A model generated the notes under the pieces. That model saw nothing but the letters and a program-made list of their open reading frames with translations, did not search any database and was not told where the DNA came from. A stretch of DNA of 64,000 nucleotides from Betaproteobacteria bacterium (lineage in GTDB: Bacteria; Pseudomonadota; Gammaproteobacteria; Burkholderiales; Burkholderiaceae_D): assembly GCA_025362735.1 (NCBI GenBank), contig JANYFL010000005.1, positions 1 to 64,000 of the forward strand. The letters are read 5' to 3'. Positions 27,048 to 33,273 of this stretch are shown piece after piece. Every line of letters begins with the position of its first letter. Position 1 is the stretch's first letter. The position numbers were made by a program, and so were the translations under genes.

Positions 27048-27462
27048 GATTAGCCATCCTTTCTGCGGCCTGAATCCGGTTTGCGGCGATGACCAGGCGG
27101 GCATGGTCTATCGAATTCAGCGCGGCGTTGCGCAGCAGAATCGTGGAACACTGATGCACGATCAACACCTCAAAACCGATGCACTTCAAAATATCGTGAG
27201 CATTGAAGGAGCGTCGTTCTTTCGGCAAATGTTGGTCGGTCAATCGTTCAGGAAACAAGTCCTGAAATTCGAGACCGATTGCAGCCAGCACTTCCGCTGC
27301 TTCACAACTTGCGAAGCAATGCAAGAGAACCCGGCCCTCATCTAGTTCGCGAACAGCCAGCGACGGGCTTTTATCATCGTGCGCCGGACATCGCGCAATC
27401 CAGCGGCCAGCGCCGGTCTTGCGTACTTTGTCGAGACGGGAAAGCAAGGTATCGACACTCAT
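27037..27462 (-). CDS. CHC2 zinc-finger primase N-terminal domain, stand-alone
   Basis: 141 residues from ATG 27462. The zinc ribbon is clear: CPAHDDKSPSLAV and LLHCFASCEAAEVLAAIGL supply Cys, His, Cys, Cys. The protein ends before any Toprim catalytic domain; the last 70 residues (HDILKCIGFEVLIVHQCSTI) do not show it. So it is either a template-recognition subunit acting with the RepA-like ATPase or a shortened primase. It starts by an ATGA overlap with the preceding gene. Confidence 0.8.
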   Translation of the reverse strand: MSVDTLLSRLDKVRKTGAGRWIARCPAHDDKSPSLAVRELDEGRVLLHCFASCEAAEVLAAIGLEFQDLFPERLTDQHLPKERRSFNAHDILKCIGFEVLIVHQCSTILLRNAALNSIDHARLVIAANRIQAAERMANHGA

Positions 27463-27671
27463 GCAATCACCGCCAATCGTTCGAACTTCTTTTGGATGGC
27501 CCGACAAAAGCCGTGCAGGCGCCGTGTGGGGGGATCGTCACTTGAGGCCAGCTTGATAAGCTCCTGGGCCAGCGCATCAGGTGCCGTGCAAGGGTTGAGG
27601 TCCCAAAGGAATTTTTCGGCTTCAGATTGACCAGCGATGGCATCGGCGATGAAGCTGTGAGAGGCGGTCAT
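27459..27671 (-). CDS. Small hypothetical protein of the replication operon
   Basis: 70 residues, MTASHSFIADAIAGQSEAEK at the start, no known motif. Both ends overlap neighbours by ATGA (27668-27671 and 27459-27462), strong evidence for a real, coupled gene. It could be an accessory regulator; nothing in the sequence tells. Confidence 0.65.
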   Translation of the reverse strand: MTASHSFIADAIAGQSEAEKFLWDLNPCTAPDALAQELIKLASSDDPPTRRLHGFCRAIQKKFERLAVIA

Positions 27672-27967
27672 TCCGAACCTCGCTTTCCTTGAAGGGCAGC
27701 GCGAAGTTCACCGACGTTGAATCCGGTTATTTTTTCCGAGAGTTTCCGAGGCTTGAGTTCGCCGCGCTTTGCCATTCGCCAAATGGTCGGCGCTGAACAT
27801 CCGAACAGAGCCATGACAATCGGCAAACGAACATACGCAGAGTCCGGGAGCGCATCAAAGTGTTTGAGCGGCCCGGGGATTGATGCCGATGATTGAGGGA
27901 ACGTAACAGCTTCGGCAAGGTGAAATCTGCGCGGTGGGCGCTGTGCTGCTGCGGTCTGTTGAGACAA
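27668..27967 (-). CDS. AlpA-like helix-turn-helix regulator
   Basis: 99 residues from a TTG at 27967 (GGAGAAGCCCC before it). The C-terminal half is an AlpA/MerR-type domain: YVRLPIVMALFGCSAPTIWR then MAKRGELKPRKLSEKITGFNVGELRA. AlpA proteins control excision and integrase expression in P4-like elements. It heads the coupled operon 27967-24670, so it may also set replication gene expression. The N-terminal 45 residues are an unrelated basic extension. Confidence 0.75.
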   Translation of the reverse strand: MSQQTAAAQRPPRRFHLAEAVTFPQSSASIPGPLKHFDALPDSAYVRLPIVMALFGCSAPTIWRMAKRGELKPRKLSEKITGFNVGELRAALQGKRGSE

Positions 27968-28117
27968 GGGGCTTCTCCGTGATAGAAATTGAATCTAAAT
28001 GGCATGAGGGCATGCTAAAAGCACAGACAAACCTGATCAATTTGAATAACGAAGAATCCATTGGGTTAGCGGCGCTAACCCAATGCCAAAACAGAAGAAA
28101 TTGATTTGAGAAACTAA

Positions 28118-28137
28118 AAACCCGCCGAAGCGGGTTT
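28118..28137 (-). terminator. Rho-independent terminator
   Basis: AAACCCGC (28118-28125), loop CGAA, GCGGGTTT (28130-28137). On the minus strand the loop is TTCG and the stem runs into TTTTTAGTTT. It lies 24 bases past the stop of the gene ending at 28162 and separates it from the replication operon. The rest of 27968-28161 holds the operon promoter region and no gene. Confidence 0.8.
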
Positions 28138-28161
28138 ATTGAATAGGGGTGGGTGCTGGAG

Positions 28162-29274
28162 CTACTTTGGCAGCTGCTGCGTGACGGCCGGAGTAGCTAC
28201 CGAAGAAGGGGAAGCGGATTCTTTAGGTTGTTCTAGAGAATGGGTGTACGAAACATTTTGGACTTGTGTCTTGTAATAATGAATCATTTGGCTGATTTTC
28301 GGACTAGCTAAAGCGGCCCGTTCCCCATTTTCGTCTTTATAGTAAATGGCTTTACTTGCTTCATCATAGAAATTGAGCTTTGGATTGAGCTTGATACTTA
28401 TCGCTTTCTCATGATCAATTCCAGGGCGAAAGCATAGAACATTTTCTACATCATGCAGACCAAGCTCAGCCCTTACCATTTCTGAGGTAGCCTCCAACCC
28501 TCTTGCTATTAATGCATGAACAGCTCGAGAAAATAACGCTCCAATTTTGGTGCGTGCGCCAATACGAGGTCTGCTGGCATTCTCCTGGTTGATTCTCCTG
28601 ACATCCTCTTTCGTGATTGATGCAATAGTCCTATCAAGTTCATTTTCCGTCATTCCAGAAGGCCATGGAAAATTGGCAAGCAATGCAATCCCCGAAGGAG
28701 TCAGTTCAGAACCCAAGGCTGGAATCAATCCATGATGTATGTCGGGATCAGTGATCAATTCGTCCGATTCGCGCTTTGGTTCATAGTCATCGGAATAATC
28801 TTTCTCTGGATCGTACGCGCCTAAAGGCCGCGTGTATGTGAACCATGTTTGAAAATCATCAAGCCAAACAAACGCATTTATTGGAAGCTGCACAAGTGAG
28901 CGAATCCGCCAGCCAACGTAGTAGCCATCTGGCCCGCTGTATTCCACAGAGTCACCCTTGGACTCACATTCCTGGATTGTTAGCGTATCAAGCTTTATAC
29001 GCTTCACAATCACTCGCCAATCCGTATGGTCTATCGTCTGAACCACACCGCTCTCATCCACTACTCTGAACGCTGTCAGCGCCCTTCTGTGAGGGATCTC
29101 GGTTTCTTGTTCGACCACTTTCCCGTCGATCTCGCTGTAAAACCAAACAAACCGCCGAGCAGCTAAAGCCGCCGCGATTGCGTCGCTCGATGCTTCAAAT
29201 TTCCATCTTGCAACATAAGGCAATGCACGGACTGGAATGGCGTCCCGTCCATCGATTTTGATAACAACGTTCAT
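28162..29274 (-). CDS. Island cargo protein, function unknown
   Basis: 370 residues, acidic, soluble by composition. Recognisable only as a protein with several aromatic-rich segments (YYVGWRIRSLVQLPINAFVW, FQTWFTYTRPLG) and a conserved-looking end FYDEASKAIYYKDENGERAA. No catalytic motif seen. It has its own terminator and no overlap with neighbours, suggesting an independently transcribed cargo gene. A defence or effector role is possible given the location, but nothing in the sequence shows it. Confidence 0.6.
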   Translation of the reverse strand: MNVVIKIDGRDAIPVRALPYVARWKFEASSDAIAAALAARRFVWFYSEIDGKVVEQETEIPHRRALTAFRVVDESGVVQTIDHTDWRVIVKRIKLDTLTIQECESKGDSVEYSGPDGYYVGWRIRSLVQLPINAFVWLDDFQTWFTYTRPLGAYDPEKDYSDDYEPKRESDELITDPDIHHGLIPALGSELTPSGIALLANFPWPSGMTENELDRTIASITKEDVRRINQENASRPRIGARTKIGALFSRAVHALIARGLEATSEMVRAELGLHDVENVLCFRPGIDHEKAISIKLNPKLNFYDEASKAIYYKDENGERAALASPKISQMIHYYKTQVQNVSYTHSLEQPKESASPSSVATPAVTQQLPK

Positions 29275-29379
29275 TGGTTATTCTGATTTGCTGAATTGAA
29301 AAAACACACCCGATTTACTAGGCGTGTCGATGCGCATGCGTGTTGCGTTCGATCAATGCTTTGCCGCCCGGATATGCTT

Positions 29380-29838
29380 TCACTTGTTGCAGACGATATT
29401 GCTGTTGTAATTGTTTCCGGCGCGGTAGCCAAAAGTCACGCATCGAGTAGGTCGGGATTCCGCCTTAATTCGTTTGGTTTCTAAGTCAGCCGCTTGTTTC
29501 CGACTTTTGGCGGCGGCGATCATGGCAAAGTGTTCTTCAGTGACGGCCAACGCTTGAGCATGGGCAAAGTCATCATCGGCTAGGGCTCCCGCAATCTTGG
29601 CCCGCAGCATTCGGTCATAAGGATTGCTTTCCTTTTGGCTGCTTGCTTGGTCGATTTGCACAGGACGGTTCATATTTTGAGAGCGCGCGGCGGGAACTGG
29701 CGGCGACTCAGCCACAGTATTTGAGTCCTCGCAAGGGATTGGGCTATACGTGACTCCATTGGCTCGTGTACAAGTGTAGGTACGCGCCTCGGCGGCTGAT
29801 ATGAGCAGGAGCGGCGCGCAGAGAAAGAGGGCTTTCAT
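29380..29838 (-). CDS. Exported small protein (DUF4124-like start)
   Basis: 152 residues with a signal peptide MKALFLCAPLLLISAAEA and a mature start RTYTCTRANGVTYSPIPCED, like the Cys-bounded beta-hairpin of DUF4124 domains. The remainder is charged and helical. AGGATAAATAA precedes the ATG. Periplasmic, role unknown. The C-terminus CVTFGYRAGNNYNSNIVCNK adds two more cysteines, probably a disulfide. Confidence 0.65.
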   Translation of the reverse strand: MKALFLCAPLLLISAAEARTYTCTRANGVTYSPIPCEDSNTVAESPPVPAARSQNMNRPVQIDQASSQKESNPYDRMLRAKIAGALADDDFAHAQALAVTEEHFAMIAAAKSRKQAADLETKRIKAESRPTRCVTFGYRAGNNYNSNIVCNK

Positions 29839-29853
29839 TTATTTATCCTTTGT

Positions 29854-30195
29854 TCACTTGGTAAATTGATCAAATGGATTAACGGGTTCATAAAACGCAT
29901 AACAGGCGGACATGACGGCTCTGGCGCCAAGTGTACTTCGCGTGTCCTTACTTTTCTTCGCCGTGCATTCCGCTCCAGACTCGAAATCAAACCAGCCTGT
30001 TCTTTTGGTTGCCGGGATGTTGGGGTTGTAATTGTTTTTCTGTGAGCAAAGCCTTCTGATTGAATAAGCAGTCACATCATTTTCCACGCCCGGCATCTTG
30101 TCTAATATGCAATCCCAATAACCGTCAGTGTCGGCAAAGGCAATATGGGGCGCCACTAGCAAAGCCAGCGCGATTACCGTTACCGTTCGTTTCAT
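29854..30195 (-). CDS. Exported small Cys-containing protein
   Basis: 113 residues from ATG 30195, MKRTVTVIALALLVAPHIAF signal peptide. The mature protein has four cysteines (WDCILDKMPG, RRLCSQKN, AECTAKKS, SACYAFYEP), suggesting two disulfides in the periplasm. Only 15 bases separate it from the DUF4124-like gene, so they are likely co-transcribed. No family recognised. Confidence 0.6.
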   Translation of the reverse strand: MKRTVTVIALALLVAPHIAFADTDGYWDCILDKMPGVENDVTAYSIRRLCSQKNNYNPNIPATKRTGWFDFESGAECTAKKSKDTRSTLGARAVMSACYAFYEPVNPFDQFTK

Positions 30196-30240
30196 TGGTT
30201 CATCCAATTCGCAGCACTCAGGCGCGGCTGCATACGCTTT

Positions 30241-30504
30241 TCATTTTCTGGACATATCGCTCAACTTGTCATCCAGGGCCGCAATCATCCCGCGTGTGAA
30301 GGTGGGATTGCGAAAGGCTTCCCCGGCTGTATTGACAATATAAGTGCGATTCTTACACATTGCCGCAAAAGCCAATCCTATGATTTTTCCGACCCGTGCT
30401 TCTAATAACGAAGCTTCAAGTACTTGTACGGTGTCGCGCGAAATCGCATCCGGCACCAGGCGAATTGGAGATTTTCCAACGCATATAGAATCTGAACCAG
30501 CCAT
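30241..30504 (-). CDS. Small conserved island protein
   Basis: 87 residues from ATG 30504, preceded by AAGGAG; the frame extends upstream to 30651 but that part is arginine/serine-rich shadow of the antitoxin region. RLVPDAISRDTVQVLEASLL then GKIIGLAFAAMCKNRTYIVN and RNPTFTRGMIAALDD resembles small proteins found on betaproteobacterial islands. Function unknown. Confidence 0.6.
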   Translation of the reverse strand: MAGSDSICVGKSPIRLVPDAISRDTVQVLEASLLEARVGKIIGLAFAAMCKNRTYIVNTAGEAFRNPTFTRGMIAALDDKLSDMSRK

Positions 30505-30607
30505 TGCTGCTACTCCTTCTAAGTCGTGGTTGTGGTCAGGGCCGTTTGGGTGTGCCAGCACCTTTGCAGCCCGCTTGCCTGAAGCCGTCAGGGACGGTAT
30601 TGATCGT

Positions 30608-30919
30608 TTACGCCGCCTTGCGCTTCGGCGACTTGATCGACAGCTTGGCATTCAGCCCAGCCAGCGCCGCCATGTTGACCAGTGCGTCCAGGGAAAATTC
30701 ACCGATTGCCCCTTTCAGCAAAGCATTCAGGCGCGGTTGCCGCACGCCGATTTGCTTGGCTGCTGCTGCCTGGGTTAGGCCACTTTGGTGATACCACGCA
30801 GTCAGGGCCATCATGCAATCGGCGCGCATGGACAGGTTGGCCGCTTCGCCCGCGTCAAAGCCAAGATCGGCAAAGACGTTGCCGCTCCCTTTTTCGATCA
30901 GTAGTTTTTCGGCTTTCAT
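30608..30919 (-). CDS. higA: XRE-family antitoxin (HigA-like)
   Basis: 103 residues with a helix-turn-helix: LTQAAAAKQIGVRQPRLNAL then LKGAIGEFSLDALVNMAALA, the XRE/HigA-type layout. It follows the toxin gene with a 4-base ATGA overlap, the HigB-then-HigA order. It would bind the toxin and repress the shared promoter upstream of 31239. Confidence 0.82.
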   Translation of the reverse strand: MKAEKLLIEKGSGNVFADLGFDAGEAANLSMRADCMMALTAWYHQSGLTQAAAAKQIGVRQPRLNALLKGAIGEFSLDALVNMAALAGLNAKLSIKSPKRKAA

Positions 30920-31239
30920 TGTTTGGCTTCCATAAGTTGACGGTAACGGGTTGTTGCAATGTCCAGATCAGGTTTCGTAGTCTTGCGAGTTTTCTTCGCA
31001 AAGGCGTGCAGCACATAGACTGCACTACCCAGCGTAGCGAGGTAAATCACGCGATGCTCACCATCCACATGCAGGCGAATTTCACGCACTCCCGAACCAA
31101 CGGTCGGCATGGGTTTCCAGTCTGCCGGATCATCGCCTTGCTGCACCCTGTCCAACTGATAACCCGCCTCTCGCTTTGCTGTCACTGGAAATCCGGCAAT
31201 GGCCTTGCGACTTGCACCCAGAAAAAACAAGGGCTTCAT
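30916..31239 (-). CDS. higB: HigB/Gp49-like toxin (RelE superfamily)
   Basis: 107 residues. The Gp49 pattern is plain: MKPLFFLGASRKAIAGFP, GSGVREIRLHVDGEHRVIYL, AVYVLHAFAKKTRKT. RelE-fold toxins of this group cleave ribosome-bound mRNA. The pair would stabilise the island in its host. Adjacent to the integrase gene (49 bases). Confidence 0.85.
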   Translation of the reverse strand: MKPLFFLGASRKAIAGFPVTAKREAGYQLDRVQQGDDPADWKPMPTVGSGVREIRLHVDGEHRVIYLATLGSAVYVLHAFAKKTRKTTKPDLDIATTRYRQLMEAKQ

Positions 31240-31287
31240 ATTTATCTCGATTCTAGGATAATATTATGGTAAATACCAGCCATTTCA

Positions 31288-32508
31288 TTATCCGGCCCGA
31301 TGGATTGGAATCACGTCCGCACCCAGACGCAACTTGTCCAGATAGTCGGCCCAGCGCTGCATCATCTCGCGCCGTGCCGGTAAGTGCGCAGTGCGGTTAT
31401 AGGCCCGTCCATTGGTGTCCTTCACCGCATGCGCCAGTTGATGTTCAATCAAGTCCACGCGTTCCCCTAGCACTTCATCCATGATGGTGCGTGCCATGGC
31501 ACGGAAGCCGTGGGCACAATGAACCTCTGCGCTGTAACCCATACCACGCAACGCAGCATTGATGGTGTTCTCGCTCATGGGACGTTCACCCGTTCGGATG
31601 CTGGGGAATACATATCCGCCATGCCCAGTAATCGGATGCACGCTGCGCAGAAGCTCAACGGCTTGGATGGGCAGTGGCACGAGATGATCCGCCTTCATTT
31701 TCATTTTGCTGCCAGGGATTCGCCACTCTGCCTTGTTTAGGTCGATCTCGGCCCATTCCATTGTGCGCAATTCACCGGGTCGGACAAACACCAAAGGGGA
31801 CAGCTTGAGTGCCGCTACGGTGCAGGGGTGCCCCTGATAATCGTAGATCGAGCGCATCAATTCACCGGCCTGCTTTGGTTCGGTGATCGCTGGGAAATTC
31901 TTTGACGTCCTAACCGCAAGCGCCTCGCTCAGATCAGCGGTTACGTCACGCTGTGCCAAGCCTGAAACGACAGCGTACCGGCACACTTGCCCGCAGAGTT
32001 GCTTGACTCGATGCGCGGTATCAATCGCCCCGCGTGCTTCCAGCTTGCGCAAGACGGCCAACACATCACGCGGCCCGATCTTGGACATTGACATTTTGCC
32101 GATGAAGGGGAAAACGTCCTTTTCAAGCCAGGTCTTTACTTTCTCTTGTGTGCTGTCCATTCGACTTGCTGCCGTTCTAGCCAACCAGTCCCGCCCCACC
32201 GCTTCAAAGGTATTAGCCGCCGCATCAGCCATGGCTTGCTTTTCCTCGCGCTTGGCTAGACTCGGATCAATGCCGTCAGCGAGAAGCTCTCTTGCCTTAT
32301 CGCGCCGCTGCCTGGCTTTAGCTAGCGATACCGCCGGATACACGCCTAGGGCCAAGGTCTTTTGTTTGCTTAGAAAGCGGTAGCTCATGCGCCAATACTT
32401 ACCGGCCGCTTTGACGTGCAGGTATAGCCCCTGTCCGTCGGTGTGCTTTTCACCCGCTACCGATGCCTTAGGTTTGACGTTCTTAACGAATGTATCGGTC
32501 AGTGCCAT
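31288..32508 (-). CDS. int: P4-type tyrosine integrase (DUF4102 arm domain)
   Basis: 406 residues from ATG 32508 (AAAAGGGG upstream); the frame is open to 32643 but the extra part runs into the tRNA-Cys terminator. N-terminal DUF4102: MALTDTFVKNVKPKASVAGE, TDGQGLYLHVKAAGKYWR. Catalytic domain: Arg in RPGELRTMEW, HxxR in HGFRAMART, with Tyr in GRAYNRTAH. Such enzymes recombine at tRNA 3' ends. The gene lies 177 bases from tRNA-Cys, pointing away from it. Confidence 0.92.
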   Translation of the reverse strand: MALTDTFVKNVKPKASVAGEKHTDGQGLYLHVKAAGKYWRMSYRFLSKQKTLALGVYPAVSLAKARQRRDKARELLADGIDPSLAKREEKQAMADAAANTFEAVGRDWLARTAASRMDSTQEKVKTWLEKDVFPFIGKMSMSKIGPRDVLAVLRKLEARGAIDTAHRVKQLCGQVCRYAVVSGLAQRDVTADLSEALAVRTSKNFPAITEPKQAGELMRSIYDYQGHPCTVAALKLSPLVFVRPGELRTMEWAEIDLNKAEWRIPGSKMKMKADHLVPLPIQAVELLRSVHPITGHGGYVFPSIRTGERPMSENTINAALRGMGYSAEVHCAHGFRAMARTIMDEVLGERVDLIEHQLAHAVKDTNGRAYNRTAHLPARREMMQRWADYLDKLRLGADVIPIHRAG

Positions 32509-32520
32509 GGCATACCCCTT

Positions 32521-32585
32521 TTGTTGGTATCTCTGACATTGATTTTTGAGATACCCATTCAAAGTACCAACAAATTGTTGGTATG
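32521..32585. promoter_or_regulatory. Inverted and direct repeats ahead of the integrase gene
   Basis: TACCAACAA (32565-32573) and TTGTTGGTA (32575-32583) form a palindrome with one central base, and TTGTTGGTAT also occurs at 32521-32530. AAAGTACC at 32561 matches the left-end repeats. Likely integrase arm or AlpA/Xis sites; they also overlap the integrase control region. Confidence 0.55.
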
Positions 32586-32620
32586 TCATGGTAGCCCCTG
32601 AAACGACTTGAGGCAATAAA

Positions 32621-32652
32621 AAACCCGCAATGCTAGGAAACATGCGGGTTTT
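32621..32652 (-). terminator. tRNA-Cys terminator
   Basis: AAAACCCGCA (32621-32630) pairs perfectly with TGCGGGTTTT (32643-32652), 12-nt loop; on the minus strand the stem is followed by TTTTATTG. It sits 32 bases past the 3' end of tRNA-Cys and is carried by the element side of the junction. Confidence 0.8.
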
Positions 32653-32684
32653 GAGGCGTATTGATACTTCCTGATTCGATCAAC

Positions 32685-32758
32685 TGGAGGCGGGGACGGG
32701 AATCGAACCCATATAGACGGCTTTGCAGGCCGCTGCATAACCACTCTGCCACCCCGCC
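32685..32758 (-). tRNA. tRNA-Cys (GCA)
   Basis: 74 nt including encoded CCA. Acceptor arm GGCGGGG/CCCCGCC, discriminator T, anticodon loop CCTGCAAAG with anticodon GCA, T-loop GGTTCGATTCC. The 3' 20 bases contain the island's attachment core, so this 3' part may be supplied by the element. Confidence 0.95.
32692..32704. repeat. Putative right attachment site in tRNA-Cys
   Basis: GGGGACGGGAATC, the T-arm/acceptor stretch of tRNA-Cys, identical to 20974-20986. Integrases of this family commonly cross over here. Confidence 0.6.
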
Positions 32759-32822
32759 ATGAGGTTTGCACGACAAAATTTTTGCTCGGGCAACCATAAT
32801 TTCGAGTCGACCATCAAGCAAA

Positions 32823-32849
32823 AAGGGAAGCCGCAGACTGGCTTCCCTT
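32823..32849 (-). terminator. Rho-independent terminator after tRNA-Gly
   Basis: AAGGGAAGCC (32823-32832) and GGCTTCCCTT (32840-32849) form a 10-bp perfect stem with a 7-nt loop; the minus strand continues TTTTTGC. It is seven bases past tRNA-Gly. Since it separates the two tRNA genes, tRNA-Cys depends on read-through or its own promoter. Confidence 0.85.
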
Positions 32850-32855
32850 GAAAAT

Positions 32856-32931
32856 TGGAGCGGGAGACGAGGCTCGAACTCGCGACCTCAACCTTGGCAA
32901 GGTTGCGCTCTACCAGCTGAGCTACTCCCGC
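32856..32931 (-). tRNA. tRNA-Gly (GCC)
   Basis: 76 nt including CCA. Acceptor GCGGGAG/CTCCCGC, D-loop AGCTCAGCTGGTAGAGC, anticodon loop TTGCCAA with anticodon GCC, T-loop GAGTTCGAGCCTC. The Gly-Cys order matches the conserved glyW-cysT pair of Proteobacteria. Confidence 0.96.
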
Positions 32932-32972
32932 ATTGCCGCACTGCATGCAAACTGCTGTGATGCAGACCGCGC

Positions 32973-33000
32973 ATTATAGCGGTCGGCGTCAAACTGTCAA
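32973..33000 (-). promoter_or_regulatory. Consensus sigma-70 promoter of tRNA-Gly
   Basis: On the minus strand TTGACA (33000-32995) and TATAAT (32978-32973) are separated by 16 bases, both hexamers being exact consensus. The predicted start lies about 35 bases ahead of tRNA-Gly. The remaining 33001-33273 holds no gene. Confidence 0.88.
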
Positions 33001-33273
33001 GTTCACCCACTGTTTCGCAGCGTCACCATTTGCCTGTGGCGCAATCAATTTTCGTTCGTTGCTTCGGCAGATTCAGGAATGACTTTAGAGGCGCACAAAG
33101 TTAGGTCTATCAAGGGAAAACAAAATCATCACGAACGGCAAACTGGCATGTCCACTGCTGAAGCGACCAAGACCCCTTTCACGATAGGCCCGACAAGCGC
33201 TTAAAGCACAGACGTTAAAATGGCGCATTGGACATTCCGGCGTGCGGCCTGTTTACATCACTTCCATCTTCCC

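Larger units (their letters stand above)
20974..32704. mobile_element. Integrated element (satellite- or plasmid-like island) in tRNA-Cys
   Basis: About 11.7 kb bounded by a 13-base direct repeat, GGGGACGGGAATC, once inside the T-arm region of tRNA-Cys (32692-32704) and once just past the catabolic cluster (20974-20986). The P4-type integrase gene lies next to the tRNA, all genes run on the minus strand, and short AAAGTACC repeats occur near both ends. Contents: integrase, HigBA, small exported proteins, AlpA-like regulator, primase/RepA operon, phage-type small proteins, a polyvalent-protein-domain gene. No capsid, portal, large terminase or conjugation genes are seen. The left boundary is the weaker part of the call. 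Confidence 0.75.
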
